Counted from the stretch's first letter, positions 22,736 to 33,212 are shown. The stretch is DNA of 64,000 nucleotides from Prorocentrum cordatum (GCA_963575745.1 CAUYUJ010003078.1:1-64000); one strand, 5' to 3'. Numbers and translations are program-made. The notes: generated by a model not told the origin, from the sequence alone.

Positions 22736-25700
22736 AGGCCAGCTGCTTCGCGGCGCCCTCCTCCCGGCAGCCGGCCCCGTCGGCGCCCCAGCTGCGGGGC
22801 AGCGCGCGAGGCCTCGAGGCGAGCCCCGCCGGGGCGGCGGCGGCCGCCGCTGGCGTCGTGTGCGGCGCCGCGGCGCTGGCCGTGGCGGCCTCGGCGGCGC
22901 GCGGGGGCGCCCGCCGCCAGAGGGCAGCGCCGGCGGCGCAGAAGGCCACGGTGAAGTCGTGCCCGTCCCTGTTGCAGGAGGAATGTCTTCAAACATCGTA
23001 AAAGAATAGTCGGGGGACTATTTTTGGGGTTATTTTGGGTGCATGTTTGGAGTAGTTCGAACTGTTCGCCCAAAATCCGCCTGAAGGGGGAGACGCCCGA
23101 CCTAAGGCCACGGCCGTGAGCACGGACGTGGAGGCCGACTGCATCAACGCCATCCGCTTCCTCGCGGTGGATGCCGTGAACAAGGCCAACAGCGGCCACC
23201 CGGGAGCCGGGGTCGGCCGTGGGAGCAGAGCCGGAGCGAGGTATATAAGGTCGAGGTCGGTTCGGGGAGGGTGCCCTAGTAGCAGTGTTCTTCGTGTTTG
23301 TTGGATGTTTGTTTCGGCCGGCTGATGATCTCGTGTTCTTGAGGGATGTTCTTTTGGCCCAGGTCCGACTGTATGCGCGGAGTTCCTCGATTTCGACCCT
23401 CGGGGGCCCGTCACTGGGCCCCAGGGCCATCAGGAGCGGACGCGGGACGAGCAAAGACATCCCAGGGAAGGGCTCGGGACGTTGGGGGCGCGGACTGCAG
23501 AAATCGGATCTCGGCGGGTGTCCGGGGACCTGCAGGGCGCGGCTTTTGGGGGGCGGCCGTGGGGCCAAACCCGGGCGCGCAGGGTCGCCATTGTCGCATC
23601 GCACGCGGCGGCCGGCAAGCTGCGCCCCAAGGGTTGCTCTTGCCTGGTCGAGGGCCCCTGCTGCGGGTGGCCAGAGGGGGCCGCAGAGCAGCATGGGCGC
23701 GATGTTCCTTGCGGGCGCCCGCGCGGGCTTCTTGGGTCCGTGGTGTGCCCCACCCCCTCCCCACACCCCCTGCCCTGCGCTCGGATCGCGCTGGGGCAGG
23801 CGCTGGAGGGGTGTCGTGCGTCGGGTCGTCGTCGTCGTCCTCCTCCTCCTCCTCCTCCTCCTCCTCCTCCTCCTCATTCTCGTCCTTCTCTCCCCCTGCT
23901 CCTGCTCCTGCTCCTCCTCTTGCTCCTCCTCCTCCTCCTCCTCCTTTTCCTCCTCTTCCTCCTCCTCCCCCGGGCATCCGAGGGTTTACGTTTTTCGTTG
24001 TATGGTCTTCTACAGGAGCCCCGATGGGTCAGGCGCCCATCGGCTACGTGCTGTTCGCCGAGGAGATGAACTTCAACCCCGCGGACCCCCAGTGGGTGAA
24101 CCGCGACCGATTCGTGCTCTCCTCTGGACATGGCTGCATGTTCCAGTACTCGGTGCTCCATCTCACGGGCTACGAGAGCGTCTCCATGGACGACCTGAAG
24201 CAGTTCAGGCAGTGGGGCTCCAAGACGCCCGGCCACCCGGAGAACTTCGAGACTGCGGGCATCGAGGTCACCACGGGCCCGCTCGGCATGGGCGTGTCCA
24301 ACGCTGTGGGCCTCGCGGCCGCCGAGGCGCACAACGCCGCCGTCTACAACAAGCCCGGCCTGCCCCTGATCGACCATTACACGTACTGCATCATGGGTGA
24401 CGGCTGTTGCCAGGAGGGGATCTCCCACGAGTCCTGCGCGTATGCTGGCCATCTCGGCCTCGGCAAGCTCATCGTCTTCTACGACGACAACGGGATCACC
24501 ATCGATGGCCACACGGAGCTCTCCTTCACCGAGAACGTGGGCATGCGCTACGAGGCGTACGGATGGCAGGTGCTGACGGTGGAGGACGGCAACACCGACG
24601 TGGTTGCCCTCCGCAAGGCCATCGCGGATGCCAAGGCGTGCGCCGACAAGCCCACTCTGATCAAGGTCAAGACGGTGATCGGTTACGGCTCGCCGAACAA
24701 GGCCGACAGCCACGACGCCCACGGCGCGCCCCTGGGCTCGGACGAGGCCACCGCGACCCGCGAGCAGCTCGGCTACAAGTACGGCGAGTTTGAGGTGCCG
24801 CAGAGCGTCTACGACGTCTTTCGTGCCCACGCGGCCGAGGGCGCAAAGAAGCAGGAGGAGTGGAACGCCTTGTGGGCCAAGTACCAGCAGGCGGAGCCCG
24901 AGCTGGCGGCGCAGTTCAAGCGTATCGCCATCGACAAGAAGCTCCCCGAGGGCTGGGCCGACTGCCTGCCCAAGGCGACGCCCGAGGACAGCGGCAAGGC
25001 CACGCGCCTGTGGTCCCAGGATTGCTTGAACGCGCTGGCCATCACCTGCCCCGAGCTCATCGGCGGGTCCGCGGACCTTGCACCCTCGAACATGACGCTG
25101 ATGAAGTGCACGGGTGACTTCCTGAAGGGCTCCTACGAGGGCCGCAACATGCGGTTTGGAATCCGCGAGTTCGGCATGGGCGCCGTGTGTAACGCCATCT
25201 CCCTGGACAAGACCGGCTTGGTGCCGTACTGCGCCACCTTCACCATCTTCAGCGACTACATGCGCAACGCGATCCGCATCGCCGCCTTGGCGCAGGCCGG
25301 CACTATCTTCGTCACCACCCACGATTCCATTGCTGTTGGCGAGGATGGCCCCACGCACCAACCCATCGAGACCGTCCCATCCCTGCGCATGATCCCGGAG
25401 CTGACCGTCATACGTCCAGCTGACGCCAACGAGACATCGGGCGCGTACAAAGTCGCTTTGGAGTTGTCCAAGTACAAGTCCATGCCCACCTTCATGGCCC
25501 TGACCCGCCAGGCCTTGCCGAACCTGCCAAACTCCTCCATCGCCAACGTGGAGAAGGGCGCGTACGCCGTGATCGAGGAGCCGAACCCAGAGCTCATCCT
25601 CATCGGCACTGGCTCCGAGGTCAGCGTGTGCGTGGATGCCGCAAAGGAGATGGGCAAGAAGGTGCGCGTGGTGTCGATGCCTTCGTGGGAGCTCTACCGC

Positions 25701-25955
25701 GACCAGCCGTTGAGCTACAAGAACAAGCTGCTGCCCAAGGATGTGCCCAAGATGAGCGTGGAGGCGGCCATCACCATGGGCTGGGGCGAGTGGGCCGACG
25801 CCTTCGTGGGCATCAACTGCTTCGGCGCCTCGGCCCCGGGGGGCACCTGCATGGACAAGTTCGGCTTCAACGTCCCGAACGTCGTCGCCTGCGCCGAGCG
25901 CTGCATGAAGGGCGAGAAGGGCGTCCTGTCGGACGGAAGCCAGGGCAAGCACTGA
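22736..25955 (+). CDS. TKT: Transketolase, plastid-type, three visible exons
   Basis: Thiamine-diphosphate enzyme that moves two-carbon ketol units between sugar phosphates in the Calvin cycle and pentose phosphate pathway. Exons: 22736-22944 (5' partial, after a pyrimidine tract and CAG acceptor), 23107-23203 and 24016-25955, ending at TGA. The first exon looks like a dinoflagellate plastid-targeting leader: a FAAPSS motif, then a hydrophobic Ala/Val run, then an Arg-rich stretch. Transketolase proper follows, about 680 aa, the usual family length. Visible motifs are SGHPGAPMG (split by intron 2), SSGHGCMFQYSVLH, the ThDP motif GDGCCQEGISHE with a downstream YDDN, the NMRFGIREFGMG glutamate segment, VGEDGPTHQPIE, and the C-terminal FGASAPGGTCMDKFGF. 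The signal-peptide exon upstream of 22736 was not found. No frameshift or stop interrupts the enzyme, so it is probably functional. C/G third positions dominate, unlike the retroelements. Confidence 0.93.
22945..23106 (+). repeat. Transketolase intron 1: GC-AG, built from an introner-like element
   Basis: 162 bp. The exon leader reads CAG-AAG before it and GCC-ACG-GCC-GTG after it, so the splice is AAG|GC...AAG|GC. A 10-bp direct repeat AAGGCCACGG lies at 22942-22951 and 23104-23113. The interior (from about 22985) contains the TTCGCCCAAAATCC, AGGGGGA and CCCGACCT landmarks that recur at 11440-11495 and, inverted, at 13682 and 10617. Confidence 0.7.
23204..24015 (+). other. Transketolase intron 2: GA-AG
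   Basis: 812 bp between codons for SGHPG and APMG. A 6-bp repeat GGAGCC spans both ends (23203-23208 and 24015-24020), making the exact cut ambiguous. The placement with a proper CAG acceptor gives a GA donor, a non-canonical donor reported for dinoflagellates. The interior holds a long TCC tract (23839-23970). A frame running through the intron into exon 3 is fortuitous. Confidence 0.75.
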
Positions 25956-26395
25956 GCGCGTTTTCCTGTGCCACGTTTTTGGAGGGCCTCTCGAGGTGGC
26001 CTCCGCAGTCGTCTTCCTGCACATGGGATCGGCGGTCCCAAGTGCCCACGAGTTTTCTATATTTCGGGCAGTGCCACCCCGGGGTCACCACTGGCTGCCG
26101 GGGTCACCACCCCAGCGGGGAAGTCGAGGAGCGAGAAGGAGGGAGGATCGGGGAGACTTTTTGGGCGTCTCGGGGAGTCCTGGGGGGATCTCGAGGGTTC
26201 AGGGGCTTCCGCTTCCTGGAGGAGTTGGCGAACCCCCCCCTTCAGCAGGCACAGCAAGCAAGAAGTCGGCCTGCCAGCAGGTGCCCCACGGGAGCTTTTT
26301 GCCCCTCGATGGCCCCAGGGACCCGCAGAAGCTCCGGGGCACCTCGGGGCCCTCGCAGGTCGACCGAGATTTCTTGCAGCAAGATGTCGGACTGA

Positions 26396-26760
26396 TCGTG
26401 CGTGTGCGCGTGTGGGTGTGCGTTGTGTGTATGTGCGTGTGTGTTTGTGTATGTGTGTATGTTTGTGTGTGTGTGCGTGTGCGTATGCGCGTGCGCGTGC
26501 GTGTGCGTGTAAGTGTCAGTGTGTGTGTGTGGATGTGTGTGTGCATGCTTGTGTGAATGTGTGTGGATGTGTGTGAATGTGTGTGTGTGCGTGTAAGTGT
26601 AAGTGTGTGTGTGTGTGTGTGTGCGTGTGTGGATGTGTGCGTGTGTGCGTGTGAATGTGTGTGAATGTGTGTGAATGTGCGTGTGTGTGAATGTGTGTGT
26701 GTGTGCGCGTGTGCGCGTGTGTTTGTGCGTGTCTGTGTGTCTGTGTGTCTGTGTGTGTGT
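26396..26760. repeat. (TG)n/(CG)n array
   Basis: About 365 bp of alternating GTGTGT with GTGCGT, GAATGTG and GTAAGTG interruptions, a potential Z-DNA former. From 25956 to 26395 is the transketolase 3' flank with no further gene. Confidence 0.9.
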
Positions 26761-27264
26761 GGCCGATGCAGTGGTGACCCCCTCCCTGGCACGGCCTGGA
26801 CACCTGTCTCCTCCATGACCTTGCGAACGTGCTGGGCGGATGCTCGCCCGGGGTGCGGCCTGGCTGCCTCGCGGGCGCGCGGGCCGCTCAACGAGCGGCG
26901 CACGCCCGCCGAGCAGGGCGCCGCCCGCGGGCCCCGGCCGAGCAGACCGGCGGACCGCGCCGTCGGTGGGGCCGCCGGGCGGGGCTTTTTGACCTCGCCG
27001 GGGCTGGCTGCGCGCAAGATCGAGGAGGGAGGATCGAGGTTCGAGCGAGGGGGGGATCGAGGTTCGAGGAGGGAGGGTCGGGATTCGAGGGGGGAGGGAG
27101 GGAGGGATCGAGGGTCGAGGAGGGAGGGAGGGATCGAGGTTCGAGGAGGGAGGATCGAGATTCGAGGGAGGGGCGACGGTCGAGGAGGTTGCGGGCGCTT
27201 GGGCGCTGGCCGTTTCTTTCGCCAGGTCGGCGGCGCGCGAGAGTGGCCCTTCGCCAGGCGGCCC

Positions 27265-27336
27265 AGTAGGGGTCGTCGTCGTCGTCGTCGTCGTCGGGGT
27301 CGTCGATCGTCGATCGTCGTCGTCGGCGTCGGCGTT

Positions 27337-27376
<40 letters not shown>

Positions 27377-27425
27377 GTCGTCGTCGTCGTCGTCGTCGGT
27401 CGTCGTCGTCGTCGTCGGTCTTTGC
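27265..27425. repeat. (GTC)n array
   Basis: CGTCGTCGT runs broken by GGTCG, GATCG and GGCGTCG. Preceded (about 27015-27180) by purine-rich GAGGGAGGATCGAGG-type repeats resembling 52690-52800. No gene in 26761-27551. Confidence 0.85.
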
Positions 27426-27551
27426 TATTGTTTCGTCGTCGGTCTTCGGGCGCGTCCTTCGGGCGCGAGGCCCAGCTATCCGACGGTATGAGTTTTGAAG
27501 CCCAGCGGCTTTCCCCCGAGCTCGGCCCGCACAGGAGACGCCAGACCCAGA

Positions 27552-27660
27552 CCCCTCGGGCCATGGAAAAATCACGATCGGAGGCTTTTCGCTACTTTCG
27601 GCCTCCAGGAGCCCCCACTGGGCCTCGAGACCGACGAAAAACGGATCAGGATGAAAAACT
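27552..27660 (-). repeat. Dispersed repeat with AGCGAAA core, inverted copy
   Basis: Minus-strand relative of 22148-22275 and 28393-28512, with the core written TTTTCGCTACTTTCGGCCTC on the plus strand. Confidence 0.45.
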
Positions 27661-27732
27661 TGAACATACAACATGAAATCATAAACACATGAACCTTCTG
27701 TTTCTTTCCAACAAATGTTTGAAATTGTCATT

Positions 27733-27823
27733 TCCAGTGTATGTACGTATGTATGTATGTATGTATGTATGTAGGTAGGTAGGTAGGTAGGTAGGTAGGT
27801 ATGTATGTATTTATGTATGTACG

Positions 27824-27864
<41 letters not shown>
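27733..27864. repeat. (GTAT)n, (GTAG)n and (AT)n run
   Basis: GTATGTAT, then GTAGGTAG, then GTATTTATGT, then 30 or more bases of pure AT. An AT-rich island in GC-rich surroundings. Confidence 0.9.
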
Positions 27865-27869
<5 letters not shown>

Positions 27870-28033
27870 GAAGCACAAAAAACATAACGTCGGGGGTCTG
27901 GGGGCCCTGGGCGGGGCATGGGCGGCCGGGCCGGGCGGCCTTCCGAGGGCCCCCGGGCCCATGACAAGAACGGATTTTCAGGACGAAAAACCATGCCCCC
28001 GCCAGGACCTCTGGGGCCGCGGATCGGGACTCG

Positions 28034-28188
28034 TCACCACCCACCAAGCCACCCTTTGCCCTCCATTCGTGGGGGGGGGAGTCGGGGAGCGTTAGAAAAA
28101 ACACATGGAACCCGTACCCACCCCACCCCGAAATTCTGCTGCTCAAATTCGGGTCTTCGAGTTGGGTTGGGGTCGTCTGGTAGGTAGT
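28034..28188. mobile_element. TIR element (MITE-like), copy 2 (left end partly deleted)
   Basis: 155 bp. The left end TCACCACCCACCAAGCCACCC lacks the CCAACCCAACCCGAAG part present in the other copies; the right end GTTGGGTTGGGG ... GGTAGGTAGT is intact. The duplication is weak (ACTCG against ACTTG). It shares interior landmarks with 14596 and 52409. Confidence 0.65.
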
Positions 28189-28392
28189 CAACTTGAGGGG
28201 GCAGGATCGACGGTCGAGGCGGTGCTGGGCGTCTGCGCGGGAGGCCTCGGGAGGCCTGGGAGGCCAGGGGGGCCCGATTCCTGCTGGAGGGAGGGGCGGC
28301 CCCCTCAGTGGTGGCCTCCCTGGGCACTGCCTGGGACCCAGACCTCCGACGTCGCGATGTTTTCCACAGCGTCGACCCCCAATGGTCTGGAC

Positions 28393-28512
28393 CCCTCCCC
28401 CGGGACCGGTTTTTCATCGAGTCGTCGTTTGACGGTCCTGCGGGCCGGGAAGGGCCCCCGGAGGCCGAAAATAGCGAAACACTCCCCGCCGTGCTTCTTT
28501 CACAACGCGAGG
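28393..28512 (+). repeat. Dispersed repeat with AGCGAAA core, copy 2
   Basis: GGGACCGGTTTTTCATCGAG, AGTCGTCG and GGAGGCCGAAAATAGCGAAA are shared with 22148-22275. From 28513 to 28804 no gene is supported. Confidence 0.5.
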
Positions 28513-28804
28513 AGGTCCGGGGAGGAGGGTCGGCTGCGCGCACATGCGTGAGCCTTCGCCGGAGTTGCCGTCGGTGCGCTGCCTCCGGGAGGGTGCGGGT
28601 GCGGAGGGCAATCCCAGGCACGCAGGCCGCTGCCGCCGCCGCACGCCAGCGGGCGGCAGGCCGCCCGCCCAAGAGGCCACTCTCGCCAGTGGCCGGGGGG
28701 TCCTGGCGGAGGAAGGTCCTGAGGTCTTGCGCCGACCACGGCCTCCCGGGTCCCCCTTTCCCAGACCCCGCGGGCATTCAAAGAACCCCGTTGCTGGGAT
28801 GTGT

Positions 28805-28887
28805 CTCCTCTTCCTGCTCCTCCTCCTCCTCCTCGTCCTCCTCCTCCTCCTCCTCCTCCTCCTCCTCCTCTTTCTCCTCCTCTTCTC
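28805..28887. repeat. (TCC)n tract at the 5' border of the LINE
   Basis: About 80 bp of TCC/CTC triplets ending directly at the spliced-leader relic. A second TCC tract begins at about 51706, at the other end of the LINE, as if the element had inserted into one microsatellite. Confidence 0.8.
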
Positions 28888-28907
28888 CCGTAGCCATTTG
28901 GCTCAAG
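28888..28907 (+). other. Dinoflagellate spliced-leader relic
   Basis: CCGTAGCCATTTGGCTCAAG matches the dinoflagellate trans-spliced leader except for one T missing from its TTTT run. The next bases, CAATTTGGGCTCGAG (28908-28922), match the leader's last 15 bases at 12 positions and may be a second, truncated leader. Nuclear mRNAs in dinoflagellates receive this leader by trans-splicing, so a genomic copy in front of a gene marks a reverse-transcribed, reintegrated mRNA. Confidence 0.8.
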
Positions 28908-29058
28908 CAATTTGGGCTCGAGCGGCGGTGGTGCCCCAGCGGGCGCCCTCCCACCTCCAGAGCTCGCCTCTAGGCTTCCGCGCAGCGCTTGAAGGACTCT
29001 GGTCTTTCACACAGTCAGATTTGAAAGGCCATCAACTAACGCAGAGGCAGTAGCAGCA

Positions 29059-30220
29059 ATGGCGGCTCTCTGGAGCCGATGTGGAGAGTGCAACACGTGC
29101 GAGTGGAACAGGATTTTGCGCAAGCGCAGCCTCAAGTGCGCAGGTTGTGGCAACAACGTCGAGCTATTCCGTCCCAAGCCCAAGGTCCACTTCAACGACC
29201 AGGAGGCGCTCGAGGAGGACATGTGGTTCGACGCGGACGGCGGCAGTGAGACGGAGGGTGTGCGCAAGCCCCTCCCAGCGGGCATCCTTCGCTCGTCGCG
29301 GGAGCGCGCGGCCTCACCAGGAGGCAAGCGCGGTGGCACAGGCAAGGGCAGCTCTGTCCAGGAGCTCTTGCAGCAGGCGGCGGCCACGGCGAAGGGCCCG
29401 CAGCTCCAGGCCGACTTCTAGGCACAGTTGGACAAGCTGGGCCAGGGGGGCCACTCCTCCACGCCGAAGGGGAGCGTGTCGGGGGAGTTCAGGCGAGCTG
29501 ACGGCGCATGGCGAGATGCAGAGCATCGGCATCAGCAAACAGTGGCAAATGTCGTTCGCTTACGCAGCAACCTGACGGCTGCGGAGGCGAAGGAAAAGAC
29601 AGCGGCCCTAGCTCTAGCGGCTGCGGCGGACAACAAGCCCCAGGCAGCCCAGGCAGCCGCCAAGGCAGAGGCAGTGAAGACCAACGGCGCCGCCAAGGGC
29701 AAGAGCGAGGGCAACCAGGACAAACCCATGATCAGCGCGCAGTGGGACGAGTCCATCTTCGACAACCTCGATGCCTCGATGACTTAGAGGCGACGGAGAC
29801 GGAGAAGACAGCGCTGACGGGCCTTCGAGACCAGCTCAAGAGCGTGAAATCTCACCTCCAGGGCAAGCGGACGGAGATCCGGCAGCGGCTGCAGACGGCC
29901 CAGGCACATCGTAAGGAGATCGAGGAGCGGCTCGCCAAGATGTGGTGTTTGGCTATACTAGACGATCCCTCGGGCGCTGCGAGAACGGCGGGCGGGCAGC
30001 GCCCCCCGCCAGCCGACGCCCCAGCGGCCGCGGCTCCCGCCGCCCCTTCAGCCGCGGGCCCAGAGGCTCAGGTGGCGGAGAGAGGCGATCGTCAGGCCAG
30101 GCTGGCCGAGGAGGCGGGGCGGCTGTCGCAGCCAAGTTCCAGGCGGAGGCGCCGCAGAGCAAGGCCAGCGGCAAGGGCGCGGCGGGCGCGGCGGAGGCGG
30201 CGCTGCTGGCTCTTGATTAG
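29059..30220 (+). pseudogene. LINE ORF1: zinc-ribbon plus coiled-coil protein (broken)
   Basis: Starts with ATG 150 bp after the spliced-leader relic. Residues 8-36 carry a CGECNTCEWNRILRKRSLKC type zinc ribbon with a second C-x2-C, then an acidic and Ser/Arg-rich linker. A single in-frame TAG (29419-29421) interrupts an otherwise continuous frame to 29787. A frame change near 29785 leads into a helical stretch (TGLRDQLKSVKSHLQGKRTE, about 29818-29880) likely to be a coiled coil. A further change near 29950 leads to an Ala/Gln-rich end at about 30220. Presumed role: nucleic-acid-binding ORF1-type protein; this is inference from position. Confidence 0.55.
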
Positions 30221-30225
30221 GTACC

Positions 30226-31005
30226 GACCTTCGGCGCCCAGTGGGGGGGGCCGAACAGGGGGGGAGCGAGGACATTGCGAAGTTGTTTTACGGCAGTGTC
30301 ACAAGTCTCTCTGGCAAGACGTGGAAGTTCATTGAATCCAAGTCCAGGGCGCGCGAGTATTGGCCCCTCGTCGAGACTCACGTGGCCGTGCGTTCCGAGA
30401 TACGAGAGTGGCGTGCTATGAGTCGTAAGTTAGGGCCCCGCGTGCATCATAATCCTGCAAGAAGTTCTGGCAAAGTAGTTGTCTCGAAGAAACAAGCCCG
30501 CTCAGATGAAGGGGGCGCGCCCTTTCTTGTCGAGGCCCATCTCCAAGCGCACATTGTGCAGGAGGTTCGGGCTGCGGCTCGCCATTTCCAGGATAGTAGT
30601 CAGTCAGCCCTTGCTGGGTTCTTACCCATGACGTTGCATTTTCAGGTTATTCGATTGTGTGCTCTATGGTCACCCGTCACTTGCCATGACCTCCAGGAAT
30701 CGCATTCGGTTTCAGCGCATAGGCGCACTTACCAAGTCTCTCAAGATGCCATGGGTCATGATAGGTGACTTCAATATGGGCCCATCGGTCTTGCGTCGTT
30801 CAGAATTCCCACAGCGTTTGAAGCCGCCACTCGCGCGGCAGACGTTGAGGGTGCTTGCGCCAGACAGCGTGCTCGATTATATATTGTGCTCGCAGTCAGC
30901 TTTGCCGTCCGCGAAGCAGATTGAAGCAGTTCGCGCGGCGCCGCGGCGCCCGCATTCGGGGCTTGTTCCACTTTCGGGGCTCGGGGCTTTGTCTGCTCAC
31001 TAGGG
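30226..31005 (+). pseudogene. LINE APE-type endonuclease domain (frameshifted)
   Basis: The first frame (30241-30768) begins with FYGSVTSLSGKTWKF, which fits the start of an APE-like endonuclease. After a frame change near 30660, the second frame gives WVMIGDFNMGPS (about 30752-30787), the catalytic GDFN motif, then LDYILCS (about 30872) and RRPHSGL (about 30945-30965), the D-Y and terminal His motifs of LINE endonucleases. The domain nicks target DNA to prime reverse transcription. Catalytic motifs survive but the reading frame does not. Confidence 0.6.
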
Positions 31006-31547
31006 CGCTGGAGCTCCCGCGCAAGCTTCCCCAGGCCCCATGGCCCAAGCAGGGCCCCACGCAAGGCTCCAAGTCCAATCTGGCTCGGACGCAACGGTCA
31101 CTCGCGCGGGTCGCTTCCCAGGAAAAGCGGCCAGCTTTGCATGGTGCCCTTTTCGGCGATTGTCTCCAGGAGAAAAAGAGTTCTCGACCCGCCCCGAGCG
31201 GCGATGAAGCTCATGATGGGCCCCTGGAAGTTGGAGAAGATGAGGAGTTGGCTGCCTGGCCCGAGGAGGAGGAGGATCCTTGGGCTGAGGAGCTGCGTTT
31301 TTGTAGGGATAGCTCGCTAGCAACTGCTCTGGAAAATCCATCGGCCCCTGCCCCCGCCCCCGTCGGCCGCCGGCGCGCCTGGGGGCCCCGCGGACTCGTC
31401 GTCGGCGTCGGAGGAGCCGCCTCGCTATCATCTTGAGCAGCGCAGCGTAGCAGCTACAGCAGAAGTCTCACCAGCCAGCGATTCCAATAATCGCCAGGTG
31501 CAGCGTCCAGCCCTGCAGCTGTCTCGACCTGGCGGCGCCGAGTTTAA

Positions 31548-31549
<2 letters not shown>

Positions 31550-31590
<41 letters not shown>
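31550..31590. repeat. 41-base poly-C run
   Basis: Uninterrupted C from 31550 to 31590 inside the LINE, between the endonuclease and RT regions. It reads as poly-Pro and cannot be placed in any LINE domain. Confidence 0.9.
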
Positions 31591-31591
<1 letters not shown>

Positions 31592-31654
31592 AGATTTCGG
31601 AAAGGACAGGGCTCCAGGTGGGATTTACCCCAGGTGCTTCTCCTGTCTCTTCCG

Positions 31655-32938
31655 TCATCCTTCTGCCGCTGAGTTCAGTAGCCTTGAGGCTCGAGCCTCT
31701 AGCTCGACGATGCCAAGCCTGTGCGCGTCATGGGCTGCCGTTGCTGAGTCGGCTATCCTGGAACGCCGCGGGAAGCAGGTCTCCTCCTGGGGTCTCTCGC
31801 GCAGCGGGCCCCAGGTTGTCCGTGAGAGAACTGCGGCAGACATTTCACCTTCGAGAGCTACCGCTACGTGACCAGAGGAGTCAGTGGTGGACGAGGCTTC
31901 ACACGGTGCCGAGGGGCTTCCACAGGCATAGGGGACGCGAGAACGGGCCCAAGCAGGCGCAGCAGTTCGAGGAGGCGCGCCTGCGCTTGCACGGAGCAAG
32001 GCCCGAGGCAGTTCACATCGCCCTCAAGGGCGGGCGCGACCCACCGTGGGCGAAGTGGCTGGAGCTGCTGCAACGCCCTCGGGAGATCCGCCTTGTGGTG
32101 CTGGCCTCCTTCGTCGACTCGGCGAGGAAGGCCATGGAGCGAGCTCAGCGGGCCTTCTCTTCGCGAGTCGCTGGCAGAGTTCAGAGATTGGGTTACGGAG
32201 CCAACAGCACCAGGGATTTTGCATAAATCATTGGAACTGCAACCTCTTCCTCAGCACGAGGCTATCGTTGGCAATTCGGTGTTGCTTCGTCCGATTGACG
32301 TGATCGATAGTAAGCAGGAGGCGTTCAGGAGTCTTTGGGCACCCAAGGATCTGGACGAGCCCGCCGTGGTTGAGTTGTTTCGGATTATTCGCGAGGAGGC
32401 GGCGAGCGAGCAACGTCCTCCAATCTCTGGTGGCGACATCTACTGTTATGCTGCTAAAGTGAAAATGAATGCGGGACTGGGGGTGGGGAAAATGTTCACA
32501 CCCGTGGACTACTAGAGGCTCCCTCGGCCCACCCAGTGCCCACAACTATATAATGTCGATGGTGTTATAATGTCTCCTAAGAGGGGCGGTCGAATCCACA
32601 TAATGGGGGTGTTGGCTCATCCCACTCACACCCGTAATGTGCGCACGACCCTCAGAATATGGTTATGCACGCGCTGTGGGCCTATAACCGGGGAGCAGAT
32701 TCGCCTCTTGAGCCGTCCTTGTCGTGAGCAAAAGAGTAATACCCAGAGGGAATACCTCGTTGATCGCAGACTTGTCTGAAAATGGAGCAGTATCCCTTAG
32801 CAGGCAATCGTTGCTCTACAATCAGATCCTCAGCGAATGCTTGGCCAAGCGCGGCTACATGCTCAACCCCGCTAAGAATGAATCCGCCGTCTCGTTCCAG
32901 GGTCGAGGGCAACAGACACGCAAGCAGGCTATCAAGAG
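31655..32938 (+). pseudogene. LINE reverse transcriptase, left part (decayed, probably palm-deleted)
   Basis: Pieces of the N-terminal RT region: SLWAPKDLDEPAVVELF with REEAASEQRPPISGGDI and GLGVGKMFTPVDY (32325-32515), then VIMSPKRGGRIHIMGVLAHP (about 32560-32620), resembling RT fingers. Sequence then jumps to LSECLAKRGYMLNPAKNESA and VSFQGRGQQTRKQ (32830-32925), which resembles the segment after the catalytic FADD box. The A-F-A-D-D region itself is not seen, suggesting an internal deletion of several hundred bases. The continuation lies at 48931 after the inserted LTR element. Confidence 0.5.
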
Positions 32939-32943
32939 TAAAG
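32939..32943. other. Target-site duplication TAAAG, left copy
   Basis: TAAAG directly before the 5' LTR; the identical 5 bp follow the 3' LTR at 48926-48930. Removing the element and one copy restores a continuous LINE sequence. Five base pairs is the usual duplication for Copia integrases. Confidence 0.85.
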
Positions 32944-33212
32944 ACTTTAAGGGTAGGTCTTTGGGAGATGTTATAATATCGGGAGCATAGCTCGCGCGCG
33001 CCGTTGCCTTTGGCCCAAGGCACGCGCGCCCTATTTGCCCGGACACCGCGAGTGTTCGCTATGTGCTGGAAAGACCGATACATCGATCTTATCCTATCTT
33101 ATCCGCCCATTCCTCGTACTGAACTATCACAGCAGAGCGATGGACGCTATTTGCCATCCGATGTCTATCATGGAATCGGATGCTATTTGAGTTACCAGGC
33201 TCACTTTCGACT
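32944..33212 (+). repeat. 5' LTR (269 bp)
   Basis: Matches 48657-48925 at all but four positions (A/G in TTATAATATC, G/A in CCTCGTACT, T/C in GCCATCCG, T/A in GTCTATCA). It begins ACTTTAAGGG and ends TTTCGACT, without the common TG...CA ends. It contains a GC-rich imperfect hairpin (about 32994-33029, arms GCGCGC and TGCCTT/AAGGCA) and a TATAATA stretch near 32972 that could be promoter-like. Confidence 0.9.

Noticed and set aside
23346-24014. N-terminal extension of the transketolase frame
   Set aside because: It lies in intron 2; the conserved SGHPG half of the motif is in the exon at 23107-23203 and joins at 24016.
23874-26024. 716-aa minus-strand frame opposite transketolase
   Set aside because: Antisense shadow of a GC3-rich gene; no domain.
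26199-27731. Minus-strand Thr/His-rich frames
   Set aside because: Products of the TG and GTC arrays.
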